This document shows, piece by piece, positions 1-4,878 of a stretch of 5,705 nucleotides of DNA. Position 1 is the first letter of the stretch; the number at the start of each line of letters is the position of its first letter. The translations under genes and the position numbers were made by a program. The DNA lies in contig CABUGR010000088.1 of assembly GCA_902491135.1 (NCBI GenBank), positions 1 to 5,705 on the forward strand, in the 5' to 3' direction. Below the pieces are notes generated by a model, which worked only from the letters and a program-made list of their open reading frames with translations, did no database searches and had not been told where the DNA came from. Origin of the DNA: an uncultured Collinsella sp. GTDB taxonomy: Bacteria; Actinomycetota; Coriobacteriia; Coriobacteriales; Coriobacteriaceae.

Positions 1-97
1 TGCGAGCGCCCGAGACGGCGGCATCGACCTCATCGACAACCGCCGCCTCGTCACCCAGGGGATCTAGTTTGTTGTAATCGGTGGTGGAATCTGCCAT
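1..97 (-). CDS. 5' end of a gene running off the left edge (possible AarF/UbiB-type kinase)
   Basis: An ATG at 95-97 on the minus strand opens a frame that stays free of stops for 32 codons to the window edge. The visible N-terminus starts MADSTTDYNKLDPLGDEAAV and is acidic and hydrophilic, with no signal peptide or membrane segment and no catalytic motif. It begins 8 bases after the stop of the phasin-like gene, so the two are probably co-transcribed and translationally coupled. No good Shine-Dalgarno precedes it; only a GAG about 11 bases upstream is present. In several Firmicutes and Actinobacteria a phasin-like gene sits directly before an ABC1/AarF/UbiB-family kinase, so that is my guess for this gene. 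The guess rests on neighbourhood alone, because the kinase domain would lie outside the window. I am fairly sure it is a gene and unsure what it encodes. Confidence 0.55.
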   Translation of the reverse strand, partial: MADSTTDYNKLDPLGDEAAVVDEVDAAVSGAR

Positions 98-105
98 CTG
101 CGCTG

Positions 106-522
106 CTACTCGGCCTCTTCGGTATCCTTCGCATCGTCGGGCTCAACGGACTCGACGGGCACCGAGGTCACGTTGTCCTCGACCGAATCGACGATGTCGC
201 GCACATGGGCCAGGAAGGCCGTGCGCTCGGGGGCGGTCATGACGCGGACCCGGGCAAGGATGAGCTCATCGAGCACGCGCTGGGCCGCGGTCTCGCCCTG
301 CATGCCCAGACGCTCGGTCAGATCGGAGATGGTACCGCCAGCCTGCTCGAACATGTCGGACACACTGCGGGCGATATCGGGGGTGGCAGTGTCCTTGCGG
401 ACCTGCTCGCCCTTGGTACTGAGGTCGTCGAGGACCTTCTTGCCGCCTTCGACAGCAACGGCGGCAGCGCCAAAGCCCACGTTAATGGCGCCGTTAACAA
501 GCTGATCGAGTTTCATAACCAT
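106..522 (-). CDS. phasin-family-like small helical protein
   Basis: The protein has 138 residues from the preferred ATG at 522. Residues 1-25 are mildly hydrophobic and Ala/Gly-rich (GAINVGFGAAAVAVEGG). Residues 26-112 are rich in helix formers with charged/hydrophobic alternation, including a stretch around ISDLTERLGMQGETAAQRVLDEL. The tail from about 113 is strongly acidic. This layout fits phasin-like proteins (the PHA granule-associated type), which act as amphipathic helical coats or regulators. Similar small proteins occur in bacteria that make no polyhydroxyalkanoate, often beside an AarF/UbiB gene, so a PHA role should not be assumed. The frame extends to a TTG at 534, but that TTG overlaps the GGAG at 529-532, which lies 6 bases before the ATG at 522. 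A second in-frame ATG lies at 516. Its stop is 8 bases from the next start. A weak promoter-like pair (cgacaa 582-587, cttgta 558-563, read on the minus strand) lies upstream. The family call is moderate. Confidence 0.7.
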   Translation of the reverse strand: MVMKLDQLVNGAINVGFGAAAVAVEGGKKVLDDLSTKGEQVRKDTATPDIARSVSDMFEQAGGTISDLTERLGMQGETAAQRVLDELILARVRVMTAPERTAFLAHVRDIVDSVEDNVTSVPVESVEPDDAKDTEEAE

Positions 523-528
523 GGTTAT

Positions 529-532
529 CTCC
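529..532 (-). promoter_or_regulatory. ribosome binding site of the phasin-like gene (decides the start)
   Basis: GGAG on the minus strand lies 6 bases before the ATG at 522. The longer in-frame TTG start at 534 would lie on top of this site, so the ATG at 522 is preferred over TTG 534 and over the ATG at 516, which would have a 12-base spacing. Confidence 0.65.
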
Positions 533-621
533 AATCACAAACAACTGCATTGGCGTTCTTGTACCCAAGATTGAGCGAAAGCGACAAAGCGTTTTAGCGC
601 TATTCGATCGACGGGAAATCC

Positions 622-2145
622 CTACCTCACGTTATCGTTCATCGCGAAAGAGTTCTTCATGGCGCAGCTCGTGGTGTAGAGCACCTTGCCCAGTAGAGCA
701 TCGGTCTCCACGCGCACAAGCTCGGCGAAAGTCTCATTGGCGCGGGCAAGCTCGGCAGGCACCTCGGCCTCGGGCAGAGCGGCTACGGCAGCGTCGACGT
801 CATGGATCTGCTTGTGGCCCATGCCACCGACCTTCTCCTGGTAGTCCTCCACGGCGCGGCCGCACTCATGAAAACGGACGTCGGCCAGCGCGCCGATCAG
901 GCGGTTGGCCCAGTAGAAGTTTTCGGACGTCACACGAGACTGCGTGTCGGCATAGTACTCGGGCATGGTCTCGACATTGGCGTACAGCGGCACGAGCGCG
1001 TTAAACGAGTTGGAGCCAAACGCCATCCACTGCACGGCGCGGTAGGCCGGCTGCGCATAGGGGCGCAGCTGCAACACGGCAAGCTGGCTGTTGCGGTTGA
1101 TGCCGATGGGACGATAAGCGCCGCGCGTAGCGGGCGTGCCCTTGCTGCCGTAACAGTCGTACTCCGTGCCCTGGTAGTGGCTCGAAAGCACGTACTTGAT
1201 GTCCTCGATGGTCACCTTACGCTCGGGCACGCGGCTCCAGGGGATATCGTCGCTCTCGGGCGTGTAGTCGGCGTCGGGGCCGTCCCACACATCGCTGGGG
1301 TTGAGGCAGCGCTGCATGTACCAGGCGCGCGGCGTGTTGTAGACGTGGTCGCTGTCGCTGTGCGAGCCAAAGGCCTCGCGCGGGTTAAAGACCGTCGCCG
1401 GGCCGTCGCCCTCGACGCCCAGCGTCAGGTCCAGATGCCACTCGGCCATCCAGGCGCGCAGGTCGGCGGAGCACATGTGGTCGGCCTGGGCGCCCTCAGC
1501 GTCATCCAGGTCAAAGCTGTCGATACCCAGTTGGTTGGGCATGGTCACATAGGCGTCGTCGGGCACGCGCTTGGCGATCCAGTGGTGGCCGCCGATGGTC
1601 TCGAGCCACCAGATCTCGTCCACATCACTAAAGGCGATGCCGTTGTTCTCGTAGGTGCCGTAGCGCTCGAGCAGGTCGCCCAGGATACGAACGCCGTCGC
1701 GAGCGGACTTGGCGTACGGCAGGACCAGGGTCACCATGTCCTCCTCACCCAAGCCACCAGGCTGCGCCGGCACATAGCCGTCCTCACCCTCGTTACCCTT
1801 GGCGGGCACGTAGCCCACGAGCGGGTCGGCGCCGCGAACGCGCTCATTGGTGGTGAGCGTCTCGGTTGCGGACATGCCCACATTGAGCTCGTTGAAACCG
1901 GCCTCGGCCCAGATGCCGTGGCCCGGGACAACATCGGGGACGCACGTGTAGCGCATGGGGTTATCGGGCAGTTCAACGGTCAGGTGGCTCAGGACGCTCG
2001 TGTAGACGCGCGGCTGCTCGTCGGGATGCACCACGCGCATACGCTTGGGCTCAAACACCCCGTTGGACGAGTCCTCGTTACGCGCGACCAGGGTCGACCC
2101 GTCGTAGCTCGCGTTCTTACCGACCAGAATCGTTGTGCACGGCAT
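622..2145 (-). CDS. C69-family dipeptidase (PepD/U34-like, N-terminal nucleophile hydrolase)
   Basis: The 507-residue protein begins MPCTTILVGK. In the C69 family (lactobacillar PepD, older name U34) the cysteine near the start becomes the N-terminal nucleophile once the preceding residues are removed; here it is Cys3. Other family-like features are ARNEDSS at about 21-27, the WWLETIGGHHWIAKRVPDD block at about 179-197, the MPNQLGID segment at about 202-209, and a C-terminal region with GSNSFNALVPLY. Length fits the usual 460-540 residues. There is no signal peptide, so it should act in the cytoplasm on dipeptides from imported or turned-over peptides. The in-frame ATG at 2151 lies at the edge of the Shine-Dalgarno AAGGAGGA; the ATG at 2145 has ideal 6-base spacing and puts the cysteine at position 3. 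It follows folD after 112 bases, with a weak terminator-like hairpin between, and may have its own promoter. A complementary long frame on the plus strand is a shadow. The family call is firm; substrate preference is unknown. Confidence 0.95.
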   Translation of the reverse strand: MPCTTILVGKNASYDGSTLVARNEDSSNGVFEPKRMRVVHPDEQPRVYTSVLSHLTVELPDNPMRYTCVPDVVPGHGIWAEAGFNELNVGMSATETLTTNERVRGADPLVGYVPAKGNEGEDGYVPAQPGGLGEEDMVTLVLPYAKSARDGVRILGDLLERYGTYENNGIAFSDVDEIWWLETIGGHHWIAKRVPDDAYVTMPNQLGIDSFDLDDAEGAQADHMCSADLRAWMAEWHLDLTLGVEGDGPATVFNPREAFGSHSDSDHVYNTPRAWYMQRCLNPSDVWDGPDADYTPESDDIPWSRVPERKVTIEDIKYVLSSHYQGTEYDCYGSKGTPATRGAYRPIGINRNSQLAVLQLRPYAQPAYRAVQWMAFGSNSFNALVPLYANVETMPEYYADTQSRVTSENFYWANRLIGALADVRFHECGRAVEDYQEKVGGMGHKQIHDVDAAVAALPEAEVPAELARANETFAELVRVETDALLGKVLYTTSCAMKNSFAMNDNVR

Positions 2146-2150
2146 GCGCA

Positions 2151-2158
2151 TCCTCCTT
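2151..2158 (-). promoter_or_regulatory. ribosome binding site of the C69 dipeptidase gene (decides the start)
   Basis: AAGGAGGA on the minus strand is a near-perfect Shine-Dalgarno. Its AGGAGG core ends 6 bases before the ATG at 2145. The upstream ATG at 2151 shares its first base with the motif and could not use it, so the shorter protein (MPCTT...) is the likely one. Confidence 0.8.
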
Positions 2159-2199
2159 GAGCGAAGAAATCAAACGGCAACAGTGTATCGCTTCGACGC

Positions 2200-2223
2200 A
2201 AAAAGGGCGAAACCGCAACCCTT
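2200..2223 (-). terminator. weak intrinsic terminator candidate after folD
   Basis: Read on the minus strand, an AAGGG arm (2223-2219) can pair with CCCTT (2207-2203), with a possible extra GC pairing inside, followed at once by five T (2204-2200). The hairpin is short and its loop imperfect, so it may act only in part. It would separate the fchA-folD transcript from the dipeptidase gene, whose Shine-Dalgarno starts about 40 bases further on. A weak -10-like TACACT follows, with no clear -35. Confidence 0.4.
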
Positions 2224-2225
2224 CA

Positions 2226-2243
2226 GGACCCCTCGGGACCCCT
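2226..2243. repeat. short direct repeat GGACCCCT x2
   Basis: GGACCCCT occurs at 2226-2233 and again at 2236-2243, a 10-base period, in the gap just downstream of the folD stop. It lies next to the terminator-like hairpin. No function is apparent, and it may be chance in GC-rich sequence. Confidence 0.4.
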
Positions 2244-2257
2244 GTGTGCAAAAATGC

Positions 2258-3112
2258 CTATTTCGATGCGCGCTCGGCCGCTTCGATCACGTGTTTGGCG
2301 AGAATCGCCGTTGTCACGGCGCCCACGCCGCCCGGCACGGGGGTGATGGTGTCAACAACCGGCTCTGCAGCATCAAAATCAACGTCCCCGACCAGCTTGC
2401 CAGCGGCCTCGTCCCAATTAATGCCAACATCGATGATCGTCTGGCCCTCGCGAACCGCGTCCACACCAATCGTGCGCGCGCGTCCAACGGCCGCAACCAC
2501 AATATCAGCCGCACGGCACTCGGCAGCAAGGTCGCGCGTATGCGTATGGCACGTCGTCACTGTGGCATTTAGAGCCGTAAGCATGGCGGCAACGGGACGG
2601 CCAATCACCAGCGACCGACCAACGACCGCGACCTTGGCCCCATCCAGCTTAACACCGTAATGATCCAGCAAAGCAAGCACAGCTTCGGCTGTGCAGGGGG
2701 CAAAACCCTCGCCGCGTCCCGAAAGCGTGGTGAGCAGCGAAGCCGGCGTCATGGAGTCAACGTCCTTGGCGGGATCGAGCGCTGCGGCGACGGCGTTCTC
2801 GTCAAGGCCGGCGGGCAGCGGGCGGAACATCAGACAGCCATGAACAGCCGAATCGGTATTGATGTCCTCGATGGCCGCCAGCAGCTCGTCCTGCGAAACA
2901 TCGGCAGGAAGCAAAACGCGGCGCGCCTCAATGCCAACCTTCTCGCAGCGCTTGAGAGCGCCGCGCTCGTAGGATAGGTCGTCCTCGCGCTCACCCACAC
3001 GCACGATAGCCAACGTCGGAACAACGCCCCGCTCGCGCAGCGCAGCGCAGCGAGCGGCAAGCTCCTCAGTCAAAGCACGGGCAACGGGAGCACCCTTCAG
3101 CAGTTCAACCAT
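2258..3112 (-). CDS. folD: bifunctional methylene-THF dehydrogenase / methenyl-THF cyclohydrolase FolD
   Basis: FolD interconverts 5,10-methylene-, 5,10-methenyl- and 10-formyl-tetrahydrofolate in the cytoplasm, feeding purine and formyl-methionine synthesis. The 284-residue length is typical. The active-site pair is present as Y48 and K54 (SYERGALKRC). Next come DPAKDVDSMTP at 113-123, the nucleotide-binding VVGRSLVIGRP at 163-173, TVTTCHTHT at 184-192, IDVGIN at 227-232 and the C-terminal PVPGGVG at 258-264. Two classic motifs differ: the usual QLPLP reads FRPLP (96-100), and the usual GPMT after PVPGGV reads GAVT (264-267). This resembles, from memory, a FolD branch in gut Clostridia and Coriobacteriia. 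The ATG at 3112 is chosen because AGAGAGG lies 6 bases upstream and the FolD alignment begins at MVELLKG; the frame continues upstream without family similarity. It starts 2 bases after the cyclodeaminase stop, indicating one operon. Confidence 0.96.
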   Translation of the reverse strand: MVELLKGAPVARALTEELAARCAALRERGVVPTLAIVRVGEREDDLSYERGALKRCEKVGIEARRVLLPADVSQDELLAAIEDINTDSAVHGCLMFRPLPAGLDENAVAAALDPAKDVDSMTPASLLTTLSGRGEGFAPCTAEAVLALLDHYGVKLDGAKVAVVGRSLVIGRPVAAMLTALNATVTTCHTHTRDLAAECRAADIVVAAVGRARTIGVDAVREGQTIIDVGINWDEAAGKLVGDVDFDAAEPVVDTITPVPGGVGAVTTAILAKHVIEAAERASK

Positions 3113-3114
3113 AG

Positions 3115-3747
3115 CTATCCTCTCTTCCTTGCAGCGTCGGAGGCGCGGCGCGCCAGCGCATCGGCGCGCGGCAACCATGTGTCGAGCAACTCATCACACG
3201 CGGTCTCGAGCTCCTTAGCACGAACGCGATCCTTCATAGACGTGGTGTTCGCAAAGAGCGTCAAGCTCGCGCCCTGCATAGCAGCACGGCAGAACACGGC
3301 GCCGCACGCCACATCGGACAGCAGCTGACGCGAACCCTTGTCGGCCATGTCCTCGAGCAGCGCCAGCGCACGCCCGCAGGCATCCATAATGCGATACGGC
3401 GGCATAGCGGCCACATGCAGAGCATCCTGAATCGCGGTCGCTCGAGCCGGATCGTCACGCGGAATACCGTACGCCGCGGACACCCGCCCGTAGGCACGAA
3501 CGTCCTCGGCAACCAACTCGACAAGCTCCTGGGCCAGCTCATCCGCCTGGGCAAACGCACGCGTCAGGTCATCCGCACGATCAGCAAGCGCGGGATTGGT
3601 CGCACCGTAGCGGGCAACCATTCCGCACAGCGAGGCGCCCAGCGCGCCCACAAAGGCGCTCGCGCTGCCACCGCCGGGAACCGGCTCGCGCGCGGCAAGC
3701 GCCTCGGCAAACCCGCGGCAGGTCTTGTCCATCATCTCTTGGCTCAT
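3115..3747 (-). CDS. cyclodeaminase/cyclohydrolase family protein (FTCD_C domain, FchA-like)
   Basis: The 210-residue protein matches the formimidoyl-THF cyclodeaminase / methenyl-THF cyclohydrolase family (FTCD_C). Members act on 5-formimidoyl-THF (releasing ammonia) or 5,10-methenyl-THF (giving 10-formyl-THF). It has the glycine-rich motif PVPGGGSASA at 22-31, a following Ala/Gly helix (GALGASLCGMVARYG), a charged helical middle, and the conserved Ser-Asp of LLSDVACGAVF (S144, D145). No signal peptide or membrane segment is seen. The start is the ATG at 3747, 7 bases after AAGGTG; the GTG at 3753 also in frame is too close to that site. It is the first gene of an operon with folD, 2 bases downstream, and folD's ribosome site sits inside its last codons. 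That pairing suggests work on the methenyl-/formyl-THF step. No formiminotransferase or histidine-degradation gene is visible, so deaminase versus cyclohydrolase remains open, and I withhold the symbol fchA. Confidence 0.9.
   Translation of the reverse strand: MSQEMMDKTCRGFAEALAAREPVPGGGSASAFVGALGASLCGMVARYGATNPALADRADDLTRAFAQADELAQELVELVAEDVRAYGRVSAAYGIPRDDPARATAIQDALHVAAMPPYRIMDACGRALALLEDMADKGSRQLLSDVACGAVFCRAAMQGASLTLFANTTSMKDRVRAKELETACDELLDTWLPRADALARRASDAARKRG
3119..3125 (-). promoter_or_regulatory. ribosome binding site of folD, inside the cyclodeaminase gene end
   Basis: AGAGAGG on the minus strand ends 6 bases before the folD ATG at 3112 and lies within the last codons of the upstream gene. 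This position supports the 284-residue FolD over the longer frame and implies translational coupling of the two genes. Confidence 0.7.
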
Positions 3748-3774
3748 ACGCACGCACCTTCAAGTCATATACAT

Positions 3775-3798
3775 CGGTCGGGTGGCAACCACCGACCG
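3775..3798 (-). promoter_or_regulatory. leader hairpin upstream of the cyclodeaminase-folD operon
   Basis: CGGTCGGGTGG (3775-3785) and CCACCGACCG (3789-3798) are inverted repeats. They form a 10-pair stem with a single bulged base and a 3-base loop. It ends about 14 bases before the Shine-Dalgarno of the cyclodeaminase gene and has no T-run on either strand, so it is not a terminator. It would lie in the 5' untranslated leader if transcription starts near 3866. It could modulate translation or mRNA stability, or bind a protein as DNA. Confidence 0.5.
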
Positions 3799-3872
3799 AC
3801 CGCATCGATCACATAATGGTGCTAAGTCTAGCCCATAAGTACTCAAGCGTCAGCGCACCTGGCCATCGCGGA

Positions 3873-3901
3873 TTTCTATGGCACACGATAGACCATGCCA
3901 A
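3873..3901 (-). promoter_or_regulatory. candidate sigma-70-type promoter for the cyclodeaminase-folD operon
   Basis: Read on the minus strand, TTGGCA (3901-3896, five of six matches to TTGACA) is followed after exactly 17 bases by TAGAAA (3878-3873, four of six to TATAAT). The predicted start near 3866 gives a leader of about 118 bases containing the 3775-3798 hairpin. An inverted repeat TGGCA-N12-TGCCA lies across the -35 and spacer and could be an operator. This is the best promoter-like match upstream of the operon but has no experimental support. Confidence 0.4.
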
Positions 3902-3909
3902 CGCAAACA

Positions 3910-3925
3910 TGGGGCACATGGCTCA
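3910..3925. repeat. 16-base near-palindromic motif, copy 1
   Basis: TGGGGCACATGGCTCA, which matches the copy at 4118-4133 in 14 of 16 positions. It lies 8 bases upstream of the candidate -35 of the folate operon. A shorter relative, TGGGACATAT, sits at 3954-3963. It could be a regulator site or a relic of a repeat. Confidence 0.45.
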
Positions 3926-4035
3926 ACTTTCGGGACTTCCGGACGTCACAAACTGGGACATATCTATAAACAAGGAACCTATTGGGGCAATGCCCGCGTA
4001 CACGCGCCCCTTTAAAACAACGGACACCTCACCCC

Positions 4036-4070
4036 GGGGAGAGCCGACAGCACCGGCCCTCCCCTCTTTT
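4036..4070 (+). terminator. intrinsic terminator with no recognisable gene upstream
   Basis: GGGGAGAGCCG (4036-4046) pairs with CGGCCCTCCCC (4054-4064) through 11 positions with a single A-C mismatch and a 7-base loop, then TCTTTT (4065-4070). The T-rich tail exists only in the plus direction. The only plus-strand sequence before it, back to 3748, has no convincing gene. It may end a small RNA, act as an attenuator in a long lipoprotein leader, or simply insulate the divergent promoters. Its arms resemble those of the terminator at 4879-4911. Confidence 0.7.
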
Positions 4071-4090
4071 GGACCCGTGCATATTGCCAC

Positions 4091-4118
4091 TTAACGGCGC
4101 AAATCCGGCCCTCAGAAT
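4091..4118 (+). promoter_or_regulatory. candidate promoter for the lipoprotein gene
   Basis: TTAACG (4091-4096) and CAGAAT (4113-4118) each match the sigma-70 consensus at four of six positions, with a 16-base spacer. Transcription would start near 4125, just after the upstream terminator, giving a leader of about 80 bases. The second 16-base motif (4118-4133) would cover the start site, so a protein bound there could repress. The match is modest. Confidence 0.3.
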
Positions 4119-4133
4119 GGGACACATGGCCCA
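4118..4133. repeat. 16-base near-palindromic motif, copy 2
   Basis: TGGGACACATGGCCCA consists of arms TGGGACA and TGGCCCA around CA, with one mismatch to perfect inverted symmetry. It matches copy 1 (3910-3925) in 14 of 16 positions. It overlaps the end of the candidate lipoprotein -10 element and the predicted start site. Confidence 0.45.
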
Positions 4134-4175
4134 CCCGAAGGAGCCGTCCACGCGTACAGTAAAGGCAGGTAACCC

Positions 4176-4211
4176 ATGGACGATTACAGATCGAGGAGGA
4201 CACGACCATGA
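4176..4211 (+). CDS. possible 11-residue leader ORF overlapping the lipoprotein start
   Basis: An ATG at 4176 opens a frame reading MDDYRSRRTRP and then stops with a TGA that overlaps the lipoprotein ATG as ATGA. A GGCAGGT lies about 6 bases before it and could serve as ribosome site. Four of the eleven residues are arginine, encoded by AGA, AGG, AGG and CGA, whereas neighbouring genes favour CGC. The AGG-AGG pair is also the Shine-Dalgarno of the lipoprotein gene, so part of this pattern is forced by that site. It may be a translated coupling peptide or chance. Confidence 0.25.
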   Translation: MDDYRSRRTRP

Positions 4212-4807
4212 AAAAGAAGGCCTTTGCGATTCTCACCCTCTGCATCAGTCTCTTTGCCGCGGTTGCCTTGGTGGGTTGCGGTGGCAGCGGCGGCGCTACC
4301 GGCAGCGGCGGTGGCGGTGGCGGTGGAGCGGAGAAGCCAGCCGTGGATATGAGGACTGACTTCATTTGGTTTAAAGTCGAGGTGCCCGAGGGCGTCGAAA
4401 TCACGGACGTCGCAGGCGATACCGCCGACAGGGCCCAGTTTAAGTTCACCGAGAGCGAGCATGCCAGCGACCGCTTCATCCCCGTCTTCGATCCTGACAA
4501 GAACGCCGATGAACTGTTCGACTACGAGGCAAAGTGGAAGGCCAACTCCGGATGGACTGAGAGCGATCCCGTTAAGTACAACGGCAAGACCTGGCGCAGC
4601 GCCTACTTTACGCACTCGGGCGGCGTGACGACCGAGTACTTCACCGACGTTGACGGCGGCAGCGTGTACGTGCGCATCGACAACGTCGAGGAACACAAGG
4701 ACGCCGTCGAGACCATGATGAAGTCTCTGGAATTTGCCGACGACATCGCCGAGGCCAAGACCGAGGCCATGGACGTCAAGCTCGACGATATCGAGATCAA
4801 GCGCTAA
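4208..4807 (+). CDS. Gly-linker lipoprotein of unknown function
   Basis: The 199-residue protein has a type II signal peptide: MKKK, a hydrophobic core at 5-20, then the lipobox LVGC with Cys24 as the lipidated residue. It should be anchored on the outer face of the cytoplasmic membrane. Residues 25-40 are almost all Gly and Ser, a flexible tether. Residues 47-178 form a soluble domain with beta-type segments (FIWFKVEVPEGVEI, KTWRSAYFTHSGGVTTEYF, SVYVRIDNV), closing in a helix with EEHKDAVETMMKSLEF. The end (179-199) is highly charged. I do not recognise a named family or catalytic residues; a ligand- or peptidoglycan-associated surface role is possible but unproven. The start is clear: GAGGAGG at 4193-4199 sits 8 bases before the ATG. 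It is a single-gene unit with terminators at 4036-4070 upstream and 4879-4911 downstream. The Gly tract is encoded partly by a GGCGGT hexamer repeat. Confidence 0.93.
   Translation: MKKKAFAILTLCISLFAAVALVGCGGSGGATGSGGGGGGGAEKPAVDMRTDFIWFKVEVPEGVEITDVAGDTADRAQFKFTESEHASDRFIPVFDPDKNADELFDYEAKWKANSGWTESDPVKYNGKTWRSAYFTHSGGVTTEYFTDVDGGSVYVRIDNVEEHKDAVETMMKSLEFADDIAEAKTEAMDVKLDDIEIKR
4307..4324 (+). repeat. GGCGGT hexamer tandem repeat in the lipoprotein linker
   Basis: GGCGGT occurs three times in tandem, followed by GGA and preceded by related GGCAGC and GGCGGC units. It encodes part of the Gly-rich tether after the lipidated cysteine. Six-base units keep the frame, so copy-number change would only lengthen or shorten the tether. 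Confidence 0.7.
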
Positions 4808-4878
4808 GCGACTGGCGAGCGCAACGGGAAACACGGTCGCAGTGCAAACAAGCGACGGTACCCCAGCGCTTCGTACCC

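Larger units (their letters stand above)
3748..4207. other. 460-base divergent intergenic region
   Basis: This gap lies between the minus-strand cyclodeaminase gene and the plus-strand lipoprotein gene. Frames crossing it have no ribosome site, no family resemblance and run through a terminator hairpin, so I call no protein gene here apart from a possible 11-codon leader. It contains, in order: a leader hairpin (3775-3798), a candidate minus-strand promoter (3873-3901), TGGGRCAYAT motifs at 3910, 3954 and 4118, a GC-rich structured stretch (3984-4010), a plus-strand intrinsic terminator (4036-4070), a candidate plus-strand promoter (4091-4118) and a mini-ORF (4176-4211). None of it resembles a THF or ZTP riboswitch by conserved-motif inspection. 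Confidence 0.7.

Noticed and set aside
574..600. Four AGCG units and a possible hairpin between the dipeptidase and phasin-like genes
   Set aside because: Spacing is uneven (6, 8, 8 bases), the stem has only four pairs and there is no clean T-run, so it is neither a convincing repeat nor a terminator.
802..2160. 452-codon plus-strand open frame
   Set aside because: It is the complement of the C69 dipeptidase gene. Its product is Val/His/Gly-rich low-complexity-like sequence with no family motif, typical of antisense frames in GC-rich DNA.
3748..3866. THF or ZTP riboswitch upstream of the folate operon
   Set aside because: These are known to control folate and one-carbon genes, so I looked for their conserved segments on the minus strand and did not find them.
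3816..4094. 92-codon plus-strand frame in the divergent gap
   Set aside because: There is no ribosome site at its start, the composition is non-protein-like, and it runs straight through the terminator hairpin at 4036-4070.
4184..4834. 216-codon minus-strand frame over the lipoprotein gene
   Set aside because: It is a shadow of the lipoprotein coding sequence, which has a clear Shine-Dalgarno, lipobox and terminator.
4858..4877. GGTAC / GTACC inverted repeat after the lipoprotein gene
   Set aside because: The arms are five bases with an 11-base gap next to a strong terminator, which is not distinguishable from chance.
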